Assembly: GCA_964559135.1 (NCBI GenBank)
Contig: CAZLGG010000023.1
Location: forward strand, 1 to 45,622
Length of the DNA stretch: 45,622 bases
Source: DRQF01 sp964559135
Lineage (GTDB): Bacteria > Planctomycetota > GCA-002687715 > DRQF01
Reading direction: 5' to 3'
Shown: piece after piece, positions 42,015-45,622 of the stretch
How the letters are laid out: every line of letters starts with the position of its first letter
Numbering within the stretch: position 1 is the stretch's first letter
Notes under the pieces: model-generated
Told to the model about the DNA's origin: nothing
Seen by the model: the letters and a program-made list of their open reading frames with translations, nothing else
Databases searched by the model: none
Made by a program: the position numbers and the translations under genes

Positions 42015-43325
42015 TCAACGGGGGGCCTGTTTCATGAGCTCCCGGATGAGTTTCTGAATGGCCAACTCCGCGTTCTGGTTCTTCGGAAGACTGAAGCGGT
42101 CCGGTGAGTCGAGGTAGTCACGGAGGACCTTGTCGGGCAGCACGTCGATGATCCACTTCTTCGTGAACTCCCGTGCTCGCGCTTTGTCGACGGTTCCCTC
42201 TCGCAAGAAGATTTTCGCCTCATCCTTGCGGGGCTTCAGCCATTGCCGTGCCTTCAGGTAGACGGAACGCTTCAGCTTCTCCACGTCTTCCGCATAAGCG
42301 GCAGCCACTTTGGGATCCATGTCATCGATGATCCGGATCGCCTTGCGGAGATTCGCGGAGCTGATCCGGTAGGCCTTCCAACCGAACGTCGGGTTGGCAT
42401 CGAGCGCCTTGACCTTCGGTGCGGAGAGTTCGGCGGCGACGAGTCGTTGAACCCTGGCCAGCTCCCGCTGATCCGGCGTCATTTCGCCCAACTCGTCCAG
42501 ATTGGAGAGAATCTCCCGAACGTCGGGAGCCTTGTCCGCGTCCGGAAAGGAGTCCAGGAATTGTTTGCAGATCTTGCGAATTCCGTCGAGGTCATTGGGG
42601 GTGCGCAATTGCTTGTTGTGGATCTTGACCCACAGGGAGTGAGACTCGGCATTGACCTTGGTTTGGTGCTCGACGTACTTGACCTGGTCGATCATCTCCT
42701 TCAGTTTCTCGAGCTTGCGTTTTTGAATCTCGGTGAGGTCGCCGTCACGGAGGTACCTGTAGTAGATCTTTTCGGCCTCGGGGAGGGCCTCCGCGCGCTT
42801 GTCGGTCAATAGCTCCGTCGCGTTCTTGATCTCGATGGCTTTCTCGTCACCACTCACGTCGGTGGAGGAAAGCATGAAGAAGATGACGACGATGACCCCG
42901 ACGATAATGAGTCCCACGTACAGCGGCGTGTTGGTCTTTCGGGATGTGCCCGCACTCCTGCCATACGAGCGGGCGGATTCCAGTTGAGGTCCCCGCCTCG
43001 CACGCTTCGAAGATCCTCCATGGGCGGCCGCCTTCGAGGGGCCTCGGCCGATGTATGTGATCTTGGTTGCGCCGAGTTGAATGGTGTCGCCGTTGGAAAG
43101 GACGTGGTCGTTGACGGTGCGACCGTTCACCTGCGTTCCGCTCCGAGACTCGAGGTCGATGAGGCGGAATCCCTGCCTGACTTTTCGAACTTTCACGTGG
43201 AGAGCCGAGATCTCGTCGTCACGCAGCTGGAGGTCCGCCTCCGCGCCGGAGCCGACCGTGAATTCGTCATCCACGATCTCGTAGATCTTGTCCCGTCCGT
43301 TCTGGGTGATGATCAGCTTGGCCAT
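42015..43325 (-). CDS. FHA-domain membrane protein
   Basis: A 436-residue protein. The FHA domain occupies residues about 15-92 (FTVGSGAEADLQLRDDEISALHVKVRK, then LESRSGTQVNGRTVNDHVLSNGDTIQLG), with the usual G-S, S-x-x-H and N-G positions that bind phosphothreonine. A basic linker with KRARRG follows, then one TM helix at about 133-152 (PLYVGLIIVGVIVVIFFML). The outer region, about 280 residues, is helical and charged. The FHA side should face the cytoplasm, linking Ser/Thr kinase signals to the envelope. AAGGA precedes the ATG; the frame stays open upstream but does not look like protein there. Confidence 0.88.
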   Translation of the reverse strand: MAKLIITQNGRDKIYEIVDDEFTVGSGAEADLQLRDDEISALHVKVRKVRQGFRLIDLESRSGTQVNGRTVNDHVLSNGDTIQLGATKITYIGRGPSKAAAHGGSSKRARRGPQLESARSYGRSAGTSRKTNTPLYVGLIIVGVIVVIFFMLSSTDVSGDEKAIEIKNATELLTDKRAEALPEAEKIYYRYLRDGDLTEIQKRKLEKLKEMIDQVKYVEHQTKVNAESHSLWVKIHNKQLRTPNDLDGIRKICKQFLDSFPDADKAPDVREILSNLDELGEMTPDQRELARVQRLVAAELSAPKVKALDANPTFGWKAYRISSANLRKAIRIIDDMDPKVAAAYAEDVEKLKRSVYLKARQWLKPRKDEAKIFLREGTVDKARAREFTKKWIIDVLPDKVLRDYLDSPDRFSLPKNQNAELAIQKLIRELMKQAPR

Positions 43326-43402
43326 GAGTCCTTCCGAGTGAAGAATCGATTGAGCGTGGTGCGGGTATTCTGTTGATCCTCGAGGGCCGGGGCAACGGGG
43401 GT

Positions 43403-45622
43403 CTATCCGTCCGGATCTCCACCGTTTTCGGGCGTTCCGTCTCCTGTGTCTCCTTCGAACTTCGACCCCTTCTCCTCGGGCTTCACCTCGCGGATGGAGA
43501 AATTCTGGGTCCAATAGGAGCCGACGTTGCCGACGCCGAGAAGCCGCCATGACCTGGAGAGAATGTTTCGATGGTGGCCGCTGGAGTGAATCCAACCCCG
43601 ATGAGCCGCAGCGGGACCGCCCGGGTTGCGGGCGATGTTTTCGGAGATGCCGATGCCCTCGTAGCCGACGAACTTTGCACGATCCCTCGGAGTCCGTTTC
43701 TTGGGATCGTTTGGATTGAAGTGGGAGAACCATCCACCCTTCGACATGTCGGAGGAATGCATGCGTGCACAGCGCACGAGGGTGTCGTGGATTCGTACCG
43801 CGTGGCGGCCCATCATCACCCTGTACTCGTTCGTGACGCGCACTTGCTCTTTTTCCGCAGCGGTTGCGATCGTGGGCTTTTCCTTGTTTTCGCGCATCCA
43901 CAGATCGGACTCGTCGATGCGAGTCCTCTCATCATCGCTCTGTGCAAAGGTGCGCACGGTGACCGGACGTCCGGCCGGCAGGTGGTCAAGGAAGGCGGGG
44001 ACGGGGCGGCCCGAGTCCAGGTTCATGTCGTCGAGCAGAGCGTCGATTTCGCGGATGAGTCGCAGGTCTTCTTGAACCTCCTCCGACGGCGTGGCCCGAA
44101 GCGGGGACTCCCAGAGGCCTCGAATCTTCGCGACCCGCCGATCGATTTCCGCCTGTGTCTCCTGGTAGAGGGATAGGATTTCGGAGCCGCGATCCCGATA
44201 CGGATAAGGATATTTCTCCTTGTCGAAAATCAATTCCAACGCGGACCGCCGAGCTTGTTCGAGGTCGGCATGGAGCTGCGCCACCGCGTCCAGCTTTCGG
44301 AAGCTCTTCGTCTCCTTCAGGTGTTTCAACAACTCGCCCTTGCGCTGAAGGATGGCCTGATGGAAGGCGAAGGCCGCTGCCGGCCCGAGCTCCTTCAACT
44401 CCGCATAGGCTTTCGCGCGCACCCGGTCGTCCGGGTCCTGAACACGGGGGAGCAATTTCTCCACCCGGGCAGCCAGAGCGATGCGTGCGCGATCGCGGTC
44501 CGTGATGTATCGGCCTTCGTACCAGACCACCGCGGAAGGAACGGTATCCAGACGGAGGTGGTCAGCGAGAAGAGCCCCGATGGCCGGCTCCACACCGGCG
44601 CCTTCCTGCAAGGCGACCTGGTGCATCAAACGATGAGCCGCCGTGTCATGGCCCGCTTCCAGCAGGAGCCAGGCGATGGGAAGATCACCGGCATTGCGGC
44701 CCCGCACGCGTTCGGCCATGACGACCAAAGCATCGGAGTTGAGACGTCGAATCGGCAAAGCCAAGGGACCCGCGGGGGTTTGGAACACCAGTTGATCGTC
44801 ATCGACGCTGCTGACATCAGCCTTCCGGTCGGGCAGGACCGGAATGTTCTTGAACACCGACGGGGTCGAGCGGGCCGCGTTCAAAAGGGACGTCAGCGCG
44901 TCTTCGCGGCGTTGGGCGTCCCGTGCGCGGCGCTGCAGCGACGCCGCCAACTCGGGTCCAAGACCCTGTCGCAATGCTGCTTGCGCCGCCTCGTCGAAGA
45001 CCCGCGCCGCATCTGCGAACTGTCGTTGAAAGAGGAGATTCTCGGCTGCACCCTGGAGCTTGAACGGATCCGTTTTCGAGTCAGGAGTTTCAGGCGTGGT
45101 CTTGGCTGCACTGTCGTCGTTCGCGGTGTCCTGGGCTGCGGCGGGCGGCTCGGGGTTGGTGAGGGCGCTGGGAGCATTCGCCCGCGCGACACCGCGGACG
45201 GCCTGCTCCGGGAGAGCGGAAACCGCCGCCTGCCATTCCATCTTCGCCCCCGGAAAGAGGGCTTCAGGATGGCGTTTCATCCGGGACGCCCACCAATTCG
45301 TCAACTCGGCGGGACTCATGCGTCCTTGGCGTTTCGCGAGGGCGGCGGTCAAGCGATCTCGTTCCTCGGCGGCGGCGCTCTCCAGGATGTTGCGAAGGCT
45401 CAGGCTGCGGGAGCCGGTTTGCTCCTCGAATCTCTCGATCACTTGGGCGGCAGCTTCGAAATCTCCCTGAAGACAAGCGTTTCGAATGGCGAGGCGAGCG
45501 GCCTTCAGACGACGGGCTCGCTTTCGGAGGGATGCGATCTCTTCGGGGGCGAGAATCGTCTCGGGTGCGGCCGTCGTGTTCGCCGACCCGGTGGCGACGG
45601 CACGCTTCTTCTCGGGGGGGTG
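43403..45622 (-). CDS. CAP/SCP-domain protein with long helical N-terminus (5' end outside window)
   Basis: At least 739 residues; the frame is open to the window edge, so the true start lies beyond it and the GTG at 45442 is only internal. Residues up to about 580 of the visible part are mostly helical and charged, with TPR-like segments (NLLFQRQFADAARVFDEAAQAALRQG). The final about 130 residues form a CAP domain: VTNEYRVMMGRHAVRIHDTL, MHSSDMSKGGWFSHFNPND, IGISENIARNPGG and SSGHHRNILSRSWRLLGVG, with the two histidines and the glutamate of the CAP cavity. An extracytoplasmic place is usual for the family; the function is unknown. It lies 77 bases upstream of the FHA gene. Confidence 0.88.
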   Translation of the reverse strand, partial: HPPEKKRAVATGSANTTAAPETILAPEEIASLRKRARRLKAARLAIRNACLQGDFEAAAQVIERFEEQTGSRSLSLRNILESAAAEERDRLTAALAKRQGRMSPAELTNWWASRMKRHPEALFPGAKMEWQAAVSALPEQAVRGVARANAPSALTNPEPPAAAQDTANDDSAAKTTPETPDSKTDPFKLQGAAENLLFQRQFADAARVFDEAAQAALRQGLGPELAASLQRRARDAQRREDALTSLLNAARSTPSVFKNIPVLPDRKADVSSVDDDQLVFQTPAGPLALPIRRLNSDALVVMAERVRGRNAGDLPIAWLLLEAGHDTAAHRLMHQVALQEGAGVEPAIGALLADHLRLDTVPSAVVWYEGRYITDRDRARIALAARVEKLLPRVQDPDDRVRAKAYAELKELGPAAAFAFHQAILQRKGELLKHLKETKSFRKLDAVAQLHADLEQARRSALELIFDKEKYPYPYRDRGSEILSLYQETQAEIDRRVAKIRGLWESPLRATPSEEVQEDLRLIREIDALLDDMNLDSGRPVPAFLDHLPAGRPVTVRTFAQSDDERTRIDESDLWMRENKEKPTIATAAEKEQVRVTNEYRVMMGRHAVRIHDTLVRCARMHSSDMSKGGWFSHFNPNDPKKRTPRDRAKFVGYEGIGISENIARNPGGPAAAHRGWIHSSGHHRNILSRSWRLLGVGNVGSYWTQNFSIREVKPEEKGSKFEGDTGDGTPENGGDPDG

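Noticed and set aside
1..45622. CRISPR arrays, insertion sequences, prophage or integron features
   Set aside because: No regularly spaced direct repeats, transposase motifs, integrases or att-like duplications were seen on reading both strands.

Overview
This is a GC-rich bacterial chromosome segment with no tRNA, rRNA, CRISPR array, transposase or integrase that I can recognise. The content fits an uncultivated, Gram-negative, Planctomycetota-like lineage. That view rests on a DUF1573 protein, a TMTC-type membrane/TPR protein, c554-type multiheme cytochromes, FG-GAP/VCBS and carboxypeptidase-regulatory repeat proteins, a DUF58/BatA operon, an FHA membrane protein, a CAP-domain protein and LptF/LptG-type permeases. 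The phylum is an inference; guaB and guaA are the best markers here for testing it.

Layout. At 1-68 lies the start of a leftward exported protein. From 181 to 5043 runs a tightly coupled rightward operon: Nudix hydrolase, PF04392-type binding protein, sensor histidine kinase, NtrC-type regulator with a degenerate GAFTGA loop, and an ArsC-like phosphatase/reductase. From 5243 to 10197 lie a small exported protein, a TMTC-like membrane/TPR protein, a DUF1573 protein and a tetraheme lipoprotein fused to a UshA-like domain, closed by a perfect hairpin. From 10353 to 16697 an ABC importer of the ferric-iron type (membrane-anchored binding protein, fused permease, ATPase) runs directly into a pentaheme cytochrome and a HEAT-repeat lipoprotein. 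From 16745 to 24920 lie secreted propeller-like and repeat proteins, a membrane sulfatase-fold enzyme and an ABC-2 type permease. That permease and its ATPase (24929-25870) form a leftward operon ending in an FG-GAP lipoprotein.

A 692-base intergenic region (25871-26562) separates this from a rightward DUF4175-like/DUF58/BatA-like operon (26563-30724). guaB-guaA follow (30832-33823), preceded by an intrinsic-terminator-like element placed immediately before the guaB ribosome-binding site. Then come a MacB-like export system (fusion protein, ATPase, two FtsX-type permeases; 33896-38379), a small membrane protein and a ComF protein. The last stretch is leftward: LptG-like, LptF-like, FHA membrane protein and a CAP-domain protein that runs off the window.

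Two themes stand out. Many genes are translationally coupled through ATGA/GTGA overlaps. In addition, at least five genes at the heads of transcription units lack a convincing ribosome-binding site, or have a poorly spaced one, and carry a -10-like hexamer exactly six bases before the ATG, which is the geometry expected for leaderless mRNAs.
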